Positions 37,268-46,638 of a DNA stretch of 64,000 nucleotides are shown here, one piece after another (within the stretch, counting starts at the first letter, position 1; every line of letters starts with the position of its first letter). The translations under genes and the position numbers were made by a program. The notes under the pieces were generated by a model, which did not search any database, had not been told where the DNA came from, and saw only the letters and a program-made list of their open reading frames with translations. The stretch comes from Pseudonocardia oroxyli (GTDB taxonomy: Bacteria > Actinomycetota > Actinomycetes > Mycobacteriales > Pseudonocardiaceae): assembly GCF_900102195.1 (NCBI RefSeq), contig NZ_FNBE01000004.1:343170-407169 (forward strand), given 5' to 3'.

Positions 37268-38781
37268 CCGAGCACCGCCTCGAGGTAGGGGACGCGCGCG
37301 ATCAGGTCCGCACCCGCCCGTTCGGTGACGGCGGACAGCGGCCCGGCCGCCGCGGCGATCGCGATGCTCACCGCGACCAGCGCCGCGGAGGCCACGTACA
37401 TCGGCGCGGACGTCTTCGAGGTGCCGATGACGAGCTCGTCGTGCGGGTCGTCGTCCGGCAGCGGCTCCTTGTCCGCACCCCAGAACACCCGGATCCACAC
37501 GCGCACCACGGCCCACAGCGTGAGCAGGGACGCGAGCACCACGAACCCGGCCACCACGACGGTGCCGACGGTCCCGGCGGCGCCCGCCTGCAGCAGGGCG
37601 AGCTTCGCCACGAAACCCGACGTCGGCGGGATGCCCGCCAGCGTCAGGGCCGGGACGGCGAAGAGCACGGCCAGCACCGGCGACCGCCGCGCCAGCCCGC
37701 CCATCTGGTCGATCGACACGGTCCCGGTCCGCCGCGTGATCAAGCCGCTGACCAGGAACAGCGTGGCCTGCACGGTGATGTGGTGGACGATGTAGAGGGC
37801 CGTGCCCGCCGCGCCCCGCGCGTCGTCCACCGCGAGCCCGAACAGCATGAAGCCGATGTGGCTGACCAGCAGGAAGGACAGCAACCGGTTGAGGTCGTTC
37901 TGGGCGAGCGCGCCCAGCGCACCGACGACCATCGTGAGCACCGCCAACACCAGCAGCACCGCGCTCGGCCCGTCCCCGGGGAAGATCAGCGTCTGGGTGC
38001 GCAGCAGCGCGTAGATGCCGACCTTGGTGAGCAGGCCCGCGAACAGCGCGGTGACCGGGGCGGGGGCGTTCGGGTAGCTGTCCGGCAGCCAGAAGTGCAG
38101 CGGCACCATGGCCGCCTTGATCCCGAACGTGACGATCGTGAGCATCGACAGCAGCGTCCGCAGGCCCGGCGGCAGGGCGGCCACCCGGCCCGCGAGGTCC
38201 GCCAGGTTCACCGTGCCCGTCGACGCGTAGACCAGGGCGATCGTGGTGAGGAACAGCAGCGAGGACGTCAGCGAGATGATCACGTACGTCATCCCCGAGC
38301 GGATGCGTTCGGCGTTCGTCCGCCGCGTGATCAGCACGTACGAGGCCGCGAGCATGATCTCGAACGCCACGAACAGGCTGAACAGGTCACCGGTCAGGTA
38401 GGCCAGCGACACCCCGGTCGACAGCAGCAGGAAGATCGGGTGGAACGTGGTGCTCGCGGTGTCCCGGCCGTAGTCGGAGATCCGCTGGTCGATGGCGTAG
38501 ACCAGCACCGCCAGCGTGACGACCGTCGAGATGAGCAGCAGCAGCGCCGACAGCCGGTCCGCCACCAGCACGATCCCGACCGGCGCGGGCCACCCGCCCA
38601 GCTCGACGACGACGGGGCCGGTGCGGTCCGCCGCCACCAGCAGCACCGCGGCGACCACGCACACCGCGACGAGCACCACGATGCCGATCAGCCGCTGCAA
38701 GGTGGCCTGGCGTACGAAGATCACGCTCAGCGCCGCGCCGAGGATCGGCAGCAGCACCGGCAGGGTCACCAGGGTGCTCAC
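37264..38781 (-). CDS. mrpD: Na+/H+ antiporter subunit MrpD
   Basis: A 505-residue proton-pumping-type subunit homologous to NuoM/NuoN of complex I, with about 14 membrane segments. Key features are FVAFEIMLAASYVLITRRTN (conserved Glu), FGIKAAMVPLHFWLPDSYPN (conserved Lys and His), ALLTKVGIYALLRTQTL and LNRLLSFLLVSHIGFMLFGL. With MrpA it forms the ion path. Start and stop overlap both neighbours by 4 bp. Confidence 0.96.
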   Translation of the reverse strand: MSTLVTLPVLLPILGAALSVIFVRQATLQRLIGIVVLVAVCVVAAVLLVAADRTGPVVVELGGWPAPVGIVLVADRLSALLLLISTVVTLAVLVYAIDQRISDYGRDTASTTFHPIFLLLSTGVSLAYLTGDLFSLFVAFEIMLAASYVLITRRTNAERIRSGMTYVIISLTSSLLFLTTIALVYASTGTVNLADLAGRVAALPPGLRTLLSMLTIVTFGIKAAMVPLHFWLPDSYPNAPAPVTALFAGLLTKVGIYALLRTQTLIFPGDGPSAVLLVLAVLTMVVGALGALAQNDLNRLLSFLLVSHIGFMLFGLAVDDARGAAGTALYIVHHITVQATLFLVSGLITRRTGTVSIDQMGGLARRSPVLAVLFAVPALTLAGIPPTSGFVAKLALLQAGAAGTVGTVVVAGFVVLASLLTLWAVVRVWIRVFWGADKEPLPDDDPHDELVIGTSKTSAPMYVASAALVAVSIAIAAAAGPLSAVTERAGADLIARVPYLEAVLG

Positions 38782-39272
38782 CGGGACACCTCCGACGACG
38801 CGTCCGGGCCGCCGGTGGCGATCTCCGCCGGCTCGTTGGACGCCGCGGCGGAGCCCGGGTCCTCGGTGTCCTCGTCCGCCCCCTCGGTGTCCTCCTCCAT
38901 GGCGCCGTCGGGCCGCTCGGACAGCGCGATCCGGCGGTCCTCGAGGTCGTCCTGCACCTCGTCGTGCCCGGTCAGCACCCAGCTGCGGTAACCCAGCGCC
39001 AGCAGGTAGGTGGTCAGCGCGAACGTGATGACGATGGCGGTGAGCGCCAGGGCCTGCGGGAGCGGGTCGGCGAACTCCGCGGGGGGCGCGGTGCCGAGCA
39101 CGGGAGCGCGGGCGGGCGGGCCGCCCGCGAGCTGCAGCAGCAGGTTCGCGCCGTGGCCGAGGACCACGATGCCGATCAGGATGCGCATCAGGGAGCGCTG
39201 CATGAGCAGGTAGAAGCCCACGGAGTACAGGACGGCCAGCACGACCGCCATCCCGATGTTGATCGTGGTCAC
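38778..39272 (-). CDS. mrpC: Na+/H+ antiporter subunit MrpC
   Basis: A 164-residue NuoK-like subunit with three membrane helices (NIGMAVVLAVLYSVGFYLLM; ILIGIVVLGHGANLLLQLAG; LPQALALTAIVITFALTTYL). The sequence DPLPQALALTAIVI is the family signature. The C-terminal tail (about 60 residues) is strongly acidic (MEEDTEGADEDTEDPGSAAA) and longer than in Bacillus MrpC. The GTG start overlaps the mrpB stop codon as GTGA. Confidence 0.94.
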   Translation of the reverse strand: MTTINIGMAVVLAVLYSVGFYLLMQRSLMRILIGIVVLGHGANLLLQLAGGPPARAPVLGTAPPAEFADPLPQALALTAIVITFALTTYLLALGYRSWVLTGHDEVQDDLEDRRIALSERPDGAMEEDTEGADEDTEDPGSAAASNEPAEIATGGPDASSEVSR

Positions 39273-39808
39273 GGGCGCTCCCCCTGCCCGGCCTCGGCGT
39301 CCCGCTCGATCCCGCTGCCCAGCGACCGCAGCAGGTCGAGGACGACGCCGATGATGAGCAGGTACACCCCGACGTCGAGCAGCAGGCTCGACACCACCTC
39401 CACGCCGAGGAACGAGACCTTCGCGCTGCTGAGCACCGGGCGGCCGACCAGCACCGGCGCGAACGCGGTGATCATCGCCAGCAGCAGGCCGGTGCCCATC
39501 AGCACGGGCGGGCGCAGCCGCAGCCGGGAGCCGATCTCGACGCCCTCGGACCCGCCGCCCGCGATGTAGCGCAGCACGAAGGCCAGGCCCGCGGTCAGCC
39601 CGCCCTGGAACCCGCCGCCGGGCGCGTAGTGGCCGACGATCAGCAGGTACACCGAGAACACCAGGACGACCGGGAACAGGAACCGGGTCGCCGCCTCGAG
39701 CAGCAGGGTGCGGTTGGTGCGCACGGGGCAGGCGCCCGGCAGCGTCCACTCGCCGGACGGGGCGTCCCACTGCTCGAAGGGGATCTTCTGCTCGGGGGTG
39801 GCGGTCAT
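39269..39808 (-). CDS. mrpB: Na+/H+ antiporter subunit MrpB
   Basis: A 179-residue MrpB/MnhB subunit with four membrane segments. The motif LIVGHYAPGGGFQGGLTAGL (about residues 57-76) is diagnostic. An unusual hydrophilic N-terminus of about 40 residues precedes the first helix. The ATG at 39808 overlaps the mrpA stop codon (ATGA). Much longer frames upstream lie inside mrpA and were rejected. Confidence 0.94.
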   Translation of the reverse strand: MTATPEQKIPFEQWDAPSGEWTLPGACPVRTNRTLLLEAATRFLFPVVLVFSVYLLIVGHYAPGGGFQGGLTAGLAFVLRYIAGGGSEGVEIGSRLRLRPPVLMGTGLLLAMITAFAPVLVGRPVLSSAKVSFLGVEVVSSLLLDVGVYLLIIGVVLDLLRSLGSGIERDAEAGQGERP

Positions 39809-42177
39809 CCGGCGATCTCCTCCTCGTGCTCGGGGGTGCCGCCGCCGCTCTCGACGCGGCCCGACTTCCCCTTCTTGTCGTGCCGGGTGGCCAAGACGAG
39901 GCTCGCGGTGCCCGCCGCGGCGATGAGCAGCACCGTGATCTCGCCGACCGTGTCCAGCGCGCGGAAGTCGACGAGGATCGCGGCGATCACGTTGTCCGCG
40001 CCCGCCTCCGGCGCCCGCGCGACGAACTCCCCGCTGACCGCGGGCGGCTCCTGCCGCGCCCCGCTGAGCACGACCGCCGCCACCGCGACGAACACGCCCG
40101 CGACGGTGGCGAGGGCCGCCTTGCGCAGCTGGATCCCCCGCCCCACCCGGGGCCCCGCGTCGAAGTGCGCGGGCAGCCTGCGCAGCACGAACACGAAGGC
40201 GACCATCGTCAGCGTCTCGACGAGGAACTGGGCCAGGGCCAGGTCGGGCCCGCCGTCGACCACGAACAGGCCCCCGATCGCATACCCGATCGCGCCGACC
40301 AGCAACACGGCGGTGAACCGGCGCCGCACCCGGGTCAGGGCGGCCGCACAGGCGACGATCACCAGGCCGAGCGGCAGCTGCATCAGCGAGCCGTAGCCGG
40401 GCACCGTCGCGGGCAGGGTGCCGCCGAAGACCAGCGCGAGCCCGGGCAGCACCAGCACGGTGAGCAGCAGGACGCCGAGGTAGACCGGCAGCGAACCGGC
40501 CTGGATCCGGCCGGTGACCCACACCGCGAACCGCTCGATCCCGCCGACGGTGACCTCGTAGCCGCGCTGGGCGGACAGCGGGTGGCGCAAGGCGGTGTGC
40601 AGCCCGGTGACGCGGGCGCGCTGCAGGTGCAGGGTGGCGCCGACGATGAGCGCGACCGCCGAGAACAGCAGCGGCAGCGACAGCCCGTGCCAGAGCGCGA
40701 GGTGGTAGTCGGCCGCGACCGCGTCCTCCGCCGGGTAGGCGGCGGCGTAGTTCCGCGCCAGCGCGTCGGTCAGCGGCGGGACGCACCCGAGCACGAGCCC
40801 GGTGAACGCCGCGATCCAGGTCGGGACGGACAGCCCCGGGACGACGGGCCTCGGCTCGGTGGCCTCGACCCCGGCCTTGGTCGCGAAGGCGCCCCACAGG
40901 AACCGCGCCGAGTACGCCACGGTGAAGATCGAGCCGAGCAGCAGACCGAGGGCGAGCACCCAGTCGCCGTCGTGGACGAAGGCCTCGAACGCGGCCTCCT
41001 TGCCCAGGAACCCGAGCAGGAAGGGGATGCCCGCCATCGAGGCCGCCGCGAGGGTGGCCGCGGCGGCGAGCCCGGGCAGCCGCCGCCCGAGCCCGGACAG
41101 CGCACCGACCTCGCGGGTCCCGGTCACCTTGTCCACGATCCCGACGACCATGAACAGCGGCGCCTTGAACAGGCCGTGGGCCAGCAGCATCGTGAGCGCG
41201 GCGATCTCACCGATCCGGTCGCCGGAGCCGAAGAGCACCATCAGGAAGCCGAGCTGGCTCACGGTGCCGAAGGCGAGCAGCCGTTTCAGGTCCGTCTCGT
41301 GCAGCGCCCGCCAGCCGCCGACGAGCATGGTGACCAGGCCGAGCACCGCGATCGGCACCCACCAGTAGCTCCGGTCGGCGAACGCGGGCGACAGCCGCCC
41401 GACGAGCACGACGCCCGCCTTCACCATCGACGCCGCGTGCAGGTAGGCGCTGACCGGCGTGGGCGCCGCCATCGCGCCGGGCAGCCAGGGGTGGAACGGG
41501 AACTGCGCGGACTTCGTCAGGGCGCCGATCAGGATCAGCACGATCCCGGTCGCCGCGAGCCCGCCCGCGGGGCCGGCCCCCTGCTGCGCGGCCGCCACGA
41601 TCTCGGAGATCCGGTAGGTGCCCGCGGACTCCCCCACGATCACGATCCCGAGCAGCATCGCGAGCCCGCCCATGACCGTGACCAGCAGCGCCTGCACCGC
41701 CGCGCGCCGGTTGGCCCGGTGCAGACCGCCCTGCCCGACCAGCAGGAACGACGCGATGGACGTCAGCTCCCAGAAGAGGTAGAGCGTGAGCAGGTCGTCC
41801 GCGAGGACGAGGCCGAGCATGGCGCCCGCGAAGGCCAGCAGCAGCGCGGAGTTCCGCGGCGCGTCCCGGCTGTCCTTGCCGAAGTACCAGGCCGAGTAGG
41901 CGAGGATCAGGGCGCCGAGCCCGCCGACCAGCACGATCATCACGACGCCGAGCGCGTCCAGCCGGAACCCGAACTCGAGGTGCAGCGCCGACGCCCAGAC
42001 GTGGGTCTCGGACGGCGCCGGGCCCGGGCCCAGCACCGCGGGCAGGTTCGCGAGCCCCCAGACGAGGGTGGCGGCCGGGAGCACGGCGGCGACGCCGAAG
42101 GCGGCACGTCGACTGCGTCGCGACACCAGGGGCAGCAGGGCGGCCACCACGAGATGAGCGACGACGAGCGCGAGCAA
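39805..42177 (-). CDS. mrpA: Na+/H+ antiporter subunit MrpA
   Basis: The 790-residue NuoL-like subunit opens the Mrp operon. Features: LYLFWELTSIASFLLVGQGG (conserved Glu), ALTKSAQFPFHPWLPGAMAA (conserved Lys and His), SAYLHAASMVKAGVVLVGRL, LLAHGLFKAPLFMVVGIVDK, and the MrpA-specific C-terminal domain (about 600-790) with DGGPDLALAQFLVETLTMVA and VDFRALDTVGEITVLLIAAA. The start chosen is the TTG at 42177 because it has GGAGG 4 bp upstream and begins the first membrane helix (LALVVAHLVVAALLPLV). An ATG at 42216 would add 13 basic residues. Mrp complexes export Na+ and support alkaline pH homeostasis. Confidence 0.94.
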   Translation of the reverse strand: MLALVVAHLVVAALLPLVSRRSRRAAFGVAAVLPAATLVWGLANLPAVLGPGPAPSETHVWASALHLEFGFRLDALGVVMIVLVGGLGALILAYSAWYFGKDSRDAPRNSALLLAFAGAMLGLVLADDLLTLYLFWELTSIASFLLVGQGGLHRANRRAAVQALLVTVMGGLAMLLGIVIVGESAGTYRISEIVAAAQQGAGPAGGLAATGIVLILIGALTKSAQFPFHPWLPGAMAAPTPVSAYLHAASMVKAGVVLVGRLSPAFADRSYWWVPIAVLGLVTMLVGGWRALHETDLKRLLAFGTVSQLGFLMVLFGSGDRIGEIAALTMLLAHGLFKAPLFMVVGIVDKVTGTREVGALSGLGRRLPGLAAAATLAAASMAGIPFLLGFLGKEAAFEAFVHDGDWVLALGLLLGSIFTVAYSARFLWGAFATKAGVEATEPRPVVPGLSVPTWIAAFTGLVLGCVPPLTDALARNYAAAYPAEDAVAADYHLALWHGLSLPLLFSAVALIVGATLHLQRARVTGLHTALRHPLSAQRGYEVTVGGIERFAVWVTGRIQAGSLPVYLGVLLLTVLVLPGLALVFGGTLPATVPGYGSLMQLPLGLVIVACAAALTRVRRRFTAVLLVGAIGYAIGGLFVVDGGPDLALAQFLVETLTMVAFVFVLRRLPAHFDAGPRVGRGIQLRKAALATVAGVFVAVAAVVLSGARQEPPAVSGEFVARAPEAGADNVIAAILVDFRALDTVGEITVLLIAAAGTASLVLATRHDKKGKSGRVESGGGTPEHEEEIAG

Positions 42178-42309
42178 GGCACCTCCGTGGCGTGTCGGAC
42201 GACCTGCGGCGCGCATGCTGCGGGGAGCGGCCCGGCGCGAGGTCGGGTCGGAACAGGGTGTGGCGGGGGCGGCCGGGCTACTCGGCGAACCCGGGTGCCA
42301 CACCCCACC

Positions 42310-43518
42310 CTACCGGGCCGGACGTGCCGTCACCCCGGGGCGGGCGCCTGCCCGGCTGAGCACGGCCAGACAGACCAGCGCCAGACAGGCGACGACCACG
42401 AGCAGCGCGGGGTAGCCGAACCCGGGGGCCAGGGGGGCGAGCACCAGCGGCAGCAGGAACCCGAGGTAGGTCAGCGAGTAGTACACGGCGGTGACCCCGG
42501 CGAGGTGGTCCGGCGCGGCGATCCGCTGCACCTCGATGAGCCCGCTGACCAGGGAGATCCCGAAGCCCGAGCCCAGGATCGCGCTCGCCACCACGGCGAC
42601 GACGAGCGAGCCGGTGACCGCGGTCAGCGCCGCGACGAGCGAGCCCAGCGCGATCAGGCCCAGGCCGAGCCTGCCGCCGACGAGGGGGTTGCGCGCGTCG
42701 AGCCTGCGGGCGGTGGACTGGATCCCCACCCCCGCCGACAACGTGACGGCGGTGAGCAGGGTCGCAAAGAACAAGCCGAACCCCGCGGTGCGGTCCCCCA
42801 GGGCGGCGGGCTGGACGGCGAAGGACACTGCCGGGCCCGCGAACACCCAGGGGGCCAGCGGCAGGACCCGGGCCCGGAACCGGGGATCGCGCAGCCGGGT
42901 CGTCCAGCCGCCCGCCGCGGGGGACGCGACCTCGGCGGTCTTCTGGGCCCGCGGTCGGGTCTCCGGGGCCCGGCGGACCAGCACGATCACCGGCAGCGTC
43001 ACCAGGATGTGGGCGAGGTAGGGCAGCTCCATCGGCAGCGGCGCCCACTGCGCCAGCACCCCGCCGACGACCGGGCCCACGCCGAACCCGGCGGACAGCG
43101 ACAGCGCCGCGCGCCGCGCCCCGGCCGAGGAGTCCGCCTCGGGCTCGTGCGGGGCCTGGGACAGCTCCTTCACCCAGGTGGACCCGACCGCCATCGCCAC
43201 GCCCGTGACCAGCCCGAACAGGAACCGGCCGGTGAACAGCAGGGTCTCGGAGAACGCCCCGAGCGCCAACACCGCGCTCGCGGGCACCGAGAGGACGACC
43301 GCGGGCAACAGCACCGCCCGGCGCCCGTACCGGTCCGACAGCGGACCGCCGACGAACAGCCCCGGGGCCAGCCCGGCGACGTAGACGCCGAAGAACGCCG
43401 CCACCACCGTCGCCGAGTAGTGCCCCTGCTCCCGGTACATGACCATCAGCGGCGAGAACTGGTTCGCGCCGTACCCGATCACGAACAGGACGGCGGCCAC
43501 ACGCGCCCACGACTTCAT
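42310..43518 (-). CDS. MFS transporter
   Basis: A 402-residue major facilitator with 12 predicted membrane segments. The loop 2-3 motif GGPLSDRYGRRAVLLPAVVL (about residues 55-74) is typical of MFS. A hydrophilic central loop (about residues 190-215) contains RRAPETRPRAQKTAEVASP. The family looks like drug/H+ antiporters, but the substrate is unknown. The second of two nearby ATG codons (43518) has GGGG 6 bp upstream and was preferred over 43524. A 42-nt palindrome lies directly upstream. The mrpA start is 132 bp downstream on the same strand. Confidence 0.88.
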   Translation of the reverse strand: MKSWARVAAVLFVIGYGANQFSPLMVMYREQGHYSATVVAAFFGVYVAGLAPGLFVGGPLSDRYGRRAVLLPAVVLSVPASAVLALGAFSETLLFTGRFLFGLVTGVAMAVGSTWVKELSQAPHEPEADSSAGARRAALSLSAGFGVGPVVGGVLAQWAPLPMELPYLAHILVTLPVIVLVRRAPETRPRAQKTAEVASPAAGGWTTRLRDPRFRARVLPLAPWVFAGPAVSFAVQPAALGDRTAGFGLFFATLLTAVTLSAGVGIQSTARRLDARNPLVGGRLGLGLIALGSLVAALTAVTGSLVVAVVASAILGSGFGISLVSGLIEVQRIAAPDHLAGVTAVYYSLTYLGFLLPLVLAPLAPGFGYPALLVVVACLALVCLAVLSRAGARPGVTARPAR

Positions 43519-43536
43519 ACCCATCCCCAACACCCC

Positions 43537-43578
43537 CGTGAGTGGCGATAGTCGCCAGAGCGACCATCGCCACTCACG
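43537..43578. repeat. 42-nt palindromic element, copy C
   Basis: The left arm CGTGAGTGGCGATAGTCGCC (43537-43556), a 2-nt AG loop and the right arm (43559-43578) match the element family with two mismatches between arms. The core differs from copies A and D and matches copy E (TGGCGAT instead of CGGCGAT). It starts 18 bp upstream of the MFS start and ends 2 bp before the malate synthase stop codon, again at a gene's 3' end. Confidence 0.9.
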
Positions 43579-43580
43579 GC

Positions 43581-45689
43581 TCAGGCGGACTTGGCCTTCT
43601 TGCGCCAGGTGGTCAGGACGCGCTCGGTGTAGCCGTTGGGCTCGGTCCGGCCGGTGAGGACCAGCTCCAGGGCCGCCTGGAAGCTCTCGCTGTGCTCCAG
43701 GTCCTTGGCCATGGCCGGGTAGCCGGGCTCGTCCGCGTTCTGCTCGTCGACCAGCACCGCCATGCGGGCGAAGGTGTCCCGGACGGTCTGCTCGTCCAGG
43801 AGGCCGTGGTGCAGCCAGTTCGCGACGAGCTGCGCGGAGATCCGCAGCGTGGCGCGGTCCTCCATCAACCCGACGCCCTCGAGGTCCGGCACGGTCGAGC
43901 AGCCGATGCCCAGCCCGACCCAGCGCACGACGTAGCCGAGGATCGACTGCGCGTTCGTCTCCAGCTCGTGGGTGATCGCCTCGGCCGAGGGGGCCTCGGC
44001 CTGCAGCGGCAGCACGAGGAGCTTCGACCGGTCCGCGGTGCGGCCCTTCAGCGACTCCTGGACGGCGTGGACGTCCGTGCGCAGGTAGTGCAGCGCGTGC
44101 AGGGTCGCCGCGGTCGGCGACGGCACCCACGCGCAGTTCGCGCCCTGCCGGGGCTGCGCCCCCTTCTGCGCCAGCATGTCCGCCATCGCGGCGGGCTTGG
44201 CCCACATGCCCTTGCCGATCTGCGCGGTGTGGGCGAACCCGGAGGCCAGCGCGACGTCGACGTTGCGGTCCTCGTAGGTGGTGAGCCAGGTGGAGGACTT
44301 CATGTCCCCCTTGGGGATCACCGGCCCGGCGACGAAGCAGGTGTGGATCTCGTCGCCGGTGCGGTCCAGGAAGCCCGTGTTGACGAAGATGACCCGGTCC
44401 CGCGCCGCGGCGACGGCGCTCGCGAGGTTGACGCTGGTGCGCTTCTCCTCGTCCATGATGCCGATCTTGAGCGTGCGCGCGGGCAGCCCGAGGACCTCCT
44501 CGACCGCCGCGAACAGCTCGACGGTCAGCGCCACCTCGTCCGGCCCGTGCTGCTTGGGCTTCACGATGTACATCGAGCCGGTGCGGGAGTTGGAGTACCG
44601 GCCCCTGCCGGACAGGTCGTACTGCGCGGCGGCGGCCGTGACCAGCGCGTCGAGCACGCCCTCGGCGATCTCCCGACCGTCGACCAGCACGGCGTCCGTG
44701 GTCATGTGGTGGCCCACGTTGCGGACCAGCAGCAGCGAGCGGCCGGGCAGGGTGAGCGGGGCGCCGTCGGCGCCGGTGTACTCGCGGTCGCCGTTCACCC
44801 GGCGGGTGACGGTCCGGCCGCCCTTCGGGAACTCCGAGACCAGCTCGCCGGTCATCAGGCCCAGCCAGGTGCGGTAGGCGTTCGCCTTGTCCTCGCCGTC
44901 GACCGTCGCGACCGAGTCCTCCAGGTCGACGATGGCGGTGACCGCGGACTCCAGCAGCACGTCCGAGACGCCGGCGTGGTGCTGGCGCCCGACCTGCGAC
45001 TCCGGGTCGATCGTGAGCTCGACGTGCAGCCCGTTGCGCTGCAGCAGGATCGACGACTCGCCGAACCCGGCGAACTGGGCGGGGTCGGCCAGCCCGGACT
45101 CGGCCGCCCCGCTGAACGCGACGAAGCCCTGCTCCCCCGCGGTGTACCGCTCGACGTCCGCGTGCGACCCCTGGGCCAGCGGGAACAGCTCGTCGAGCAG
45201 CTCGTCCGCGGCCGCGATGACCTGGGCGCCGCGGCGCTCGTCGTAGCCCTTGGCGAGCTCGAACTCCTGCGGCAGGGCGTCGGTGCCGTAGAACGCGTCG
45301 TACAGCGAGCCCCAGCGGGCGTTCGCGGCGTTGAGCGCGTAGCGCGGCACCGTCGCGGGCACCACGAGCTGGGGCCCGGGGATCTCGGCGATCTCGGCGT
45401 CGACGTTCTCCACGGTGATCGCGACCGGCTCGTCGGCGGGCAGCAGGTAGCCCAGCTCGGTGAGGAACGCGGCGTACTCCTCGGCCGTGCCCGCGCCGTG
45501 CGACTCGTGCCAGGTGTCGATCTGCGCCTGCAGCTCGCCCCGGCGGGCCAGCAGCTCCGCGATCCGCGGGGCGAACCGGGTCTGGAGGTCCTCGAGCGCC
45601 GTCCAGAACGCGTCCGGGGTGAGGTCCAGACCCGCGAGGAGCTCGTCCTCCACGAAGGTCTTGAGCTGGGGGTCGACCTGCAGGGCCAT
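43581..45689 (-). CDS. glcB: Malate synthase G
   Basis: Condenses glyoxylate with acetyl-CoA to malate. The 702-residue monomeric G form (against about 530 in the A form) is recognised by AVTAIVDLEDSVATVDGEDK, LTLPGRSLLLVRNVGHHMTT, TVELFAAVEEVLGLPARTLK, IGIMDEEKRTSVNLASAV and a C-terminal VRWVGLGIGCSTVPDLEGVG. The ATG at 45689 gives the family start MALQVDPQLKTF; an upstream start adds six residues. It is divergent from an IclR regulator and the glcDEF genes, which supply glyoxylate from glycolate. Confidence 0.96.
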   Translation of the reverse strand: MALQVDPQLKTFVEDELLAGLDLTPDAFWTALEDLQTRFAPRIAELLARRGELQAQIDTWHESHGAGTAEEYAAFLTELGYLLPADEPVAITVENVDAEIAEIPGPQLVVPATVPRYALNAANARWGSLYDAFYGTDALPQEFELAKGYDERRGAQVIAAADELLDELFPLAQGSHADVERYTAGEQGFVAFSGAAESGLADPAQFAGFGESSILLQRNGLHVELTIDPESQVGRQHHAGVSDVLLESAVTAIVDLEDSVATVDGEDKANAYRTWLGLMTGELVSEFPKGGRTVTRRVNGDREYTGADGAPLTLPGRSLLLVRNVGHHMTTDAVLVDGREIAEGVLDALVTAAAAQYDLSGRGRYSNSRTGSMYIVKPKQHGPDEVALTVELFAAVEEVLGLPARTLKIGIMDEEKRTSVNLASAVAAARDRVIFVNTGFLDRTGDEIHTCFVAGPVIPKGDMKSSTWLTTYEDRNVDVALASGFAHTAQIGKGMWAKPAAMADMLAQKGAQPRQGANCAWVPSPTAATLHALHYLRTDVHAVQESLKGRTADRSKLLVLPLQAEAPSAEAITHELETNAQSILGYVVRWVGLGIGCSTVPDLEGVGLMEDRATLRISAQLVANWLHHGLLDEQTVRDTFARMAVLVDEQNADEPGYPAMAKDLEHSESFQAALELVLTGRTEPNGYTERVLTTWRKKAKSA

Positions 45690-45770
45690 CGGGAATCCTC
45701 TCGTCACGTCTGGCTCATTTCTACCAGACGGAGTGGCTTTTCCGCATCATGGAATGTAGAGTCCGCGCTT
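45690..45770. promoter_or_regulatory. Divergent glcB / iclR promoter region
   Basis: The 81 bp between the two divergent starts must hold both promoters. It contains inverted TTCC-N7-GGAA (45740-45754) and CGGA-N8-TCCG (overlapping, about 45730-45744), compatible with IclR-type operators, which are often imperfect palindromes with TTCC/GGAA-like arms. These matches are short and could be chance. Confidence 0.4.
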
Positions 45771-46541
45771 GTGACCACGGACATACCCCGCCCGACGGGC
45801 GTGCAGTCCCTCGCCCGCGCGTTCGGGGTGCTGGAGTCGCTGGCCGAGCTGGGCGGCGAGGCCGGGCTCTCCGAGCTCGCCGCGGCCACCGGCCTGGCGC
45901 CGGGCACCATCCACCGGCTCGTGCGCACGCTCGTGGACCTCGGGTACCTGCGGCAGCTGCCGTCGCGGCGCTACACGCTGGGGCCCAAGCTGGTCGGGCT
46001 GGGTGAGACGGCGGCGCACCAGTTCGGCCGCTGGGCGCAGCCGGTGCTCGCGGAGCTGGTCGCGCAGATCGGCGAGACGGCCAACCTCGCGCTGCTGGAC
46101 GGCGACCAGGCCGTCTACGTGGCCCAGGTCCCGTCGCCGCACTCCATGCGGATGTTCACCGAGATCGGGCGCCGGGTGCCGGTCCACTGCACCGGAGTCG
46201 GGAAGGCGCTGCTCAGCGCGCTGCCCGCCGCGGAGTCGGCCGCGATCGTCGCGCGCACCGGGCTGCCCGCCGTCACGCCGACCACGATCACCGACCCCGC
46301 CGCGTTCGCGGCCGAGATCGCCGAGGCCCACGTCCGCGGCTACGTGCTGGACGAGGGCGAGCAGGAGACCGGCGTGCGCTGCGTCGCCGCCCCGGTCGTG
46401 GGCCCCGGTGCGGGCGACAACCGGGCCGCCGTCTCGGTCTCCGGCCCCACCTCCCGCATGGACGACGCGACGATCACCCGCATCGCCCCGCTCGTCGTCG
46501 CCGCGGGCCGCAGGCTCGGCGCCCTCCTGGCCACGGCGTGA
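45771..46541 (+). CDS. IclR-family transcriptional regulator
   Basis: A 256-residue regulator with an N-terminal winged HTH (SLARAFGVLESLAELGGEAG, then LSELAAATGLAPGTIHRLVR and TLVDLGYLRQLPSRRYTLG; residues about 15-75) and a C-terminal IclR effector domain (TANLALLDGDQAVYVAQVPS, CTGVGKALLSALP, VRGYVLDEGEQETGVRCVAA). The GTG at 45771 is the first plausible start. Its position between glcB and glcDEF suggests it senses glyoxylate or a related metabolite and controls both arms. Confidence 0.93.
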   Translation: MTTDIPRPTGVQSLARAFGVLESLAELGGEAGLSELAAATGLAPGTIHRLVRTLVDLGYLRQLPSRRYTLGPKLVGLGETAAHQFGRWAQPVLAELVAQIGETANLALLDGDQAVYVAQVPSPHSMRMFTEIGRRVPVHCTGVGKALLSALPAAESAAIVARTGLPAVTPTTITDPAAFAAEIAEAHVRGYVLDEGEQETGVRCVAAPVVGPGAGDNRAAVSVSGPTSRMDDATITRIAPLVVAAGRRLGALLATA

Positions 46542-46638
46542 CGGCACCCCGGACCCTGACCGAACGTCTGGTCTCGGGACGCCCGAGCCGCCCGCCCCGA
46601 CCTACGCTCCACACGTTCCCACCACGAGGAGGTCAGTG

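Noticed and set aside
39826..43551. 1241-codon plus-strand open frame opposite mrpA and the MFS gene
   Set aside because: It is antisense to clearly conserved membrane proteins and has a hydrophilic Gln/His/Arg-rich composition typical of the reverse complement of hydrophobic codons.
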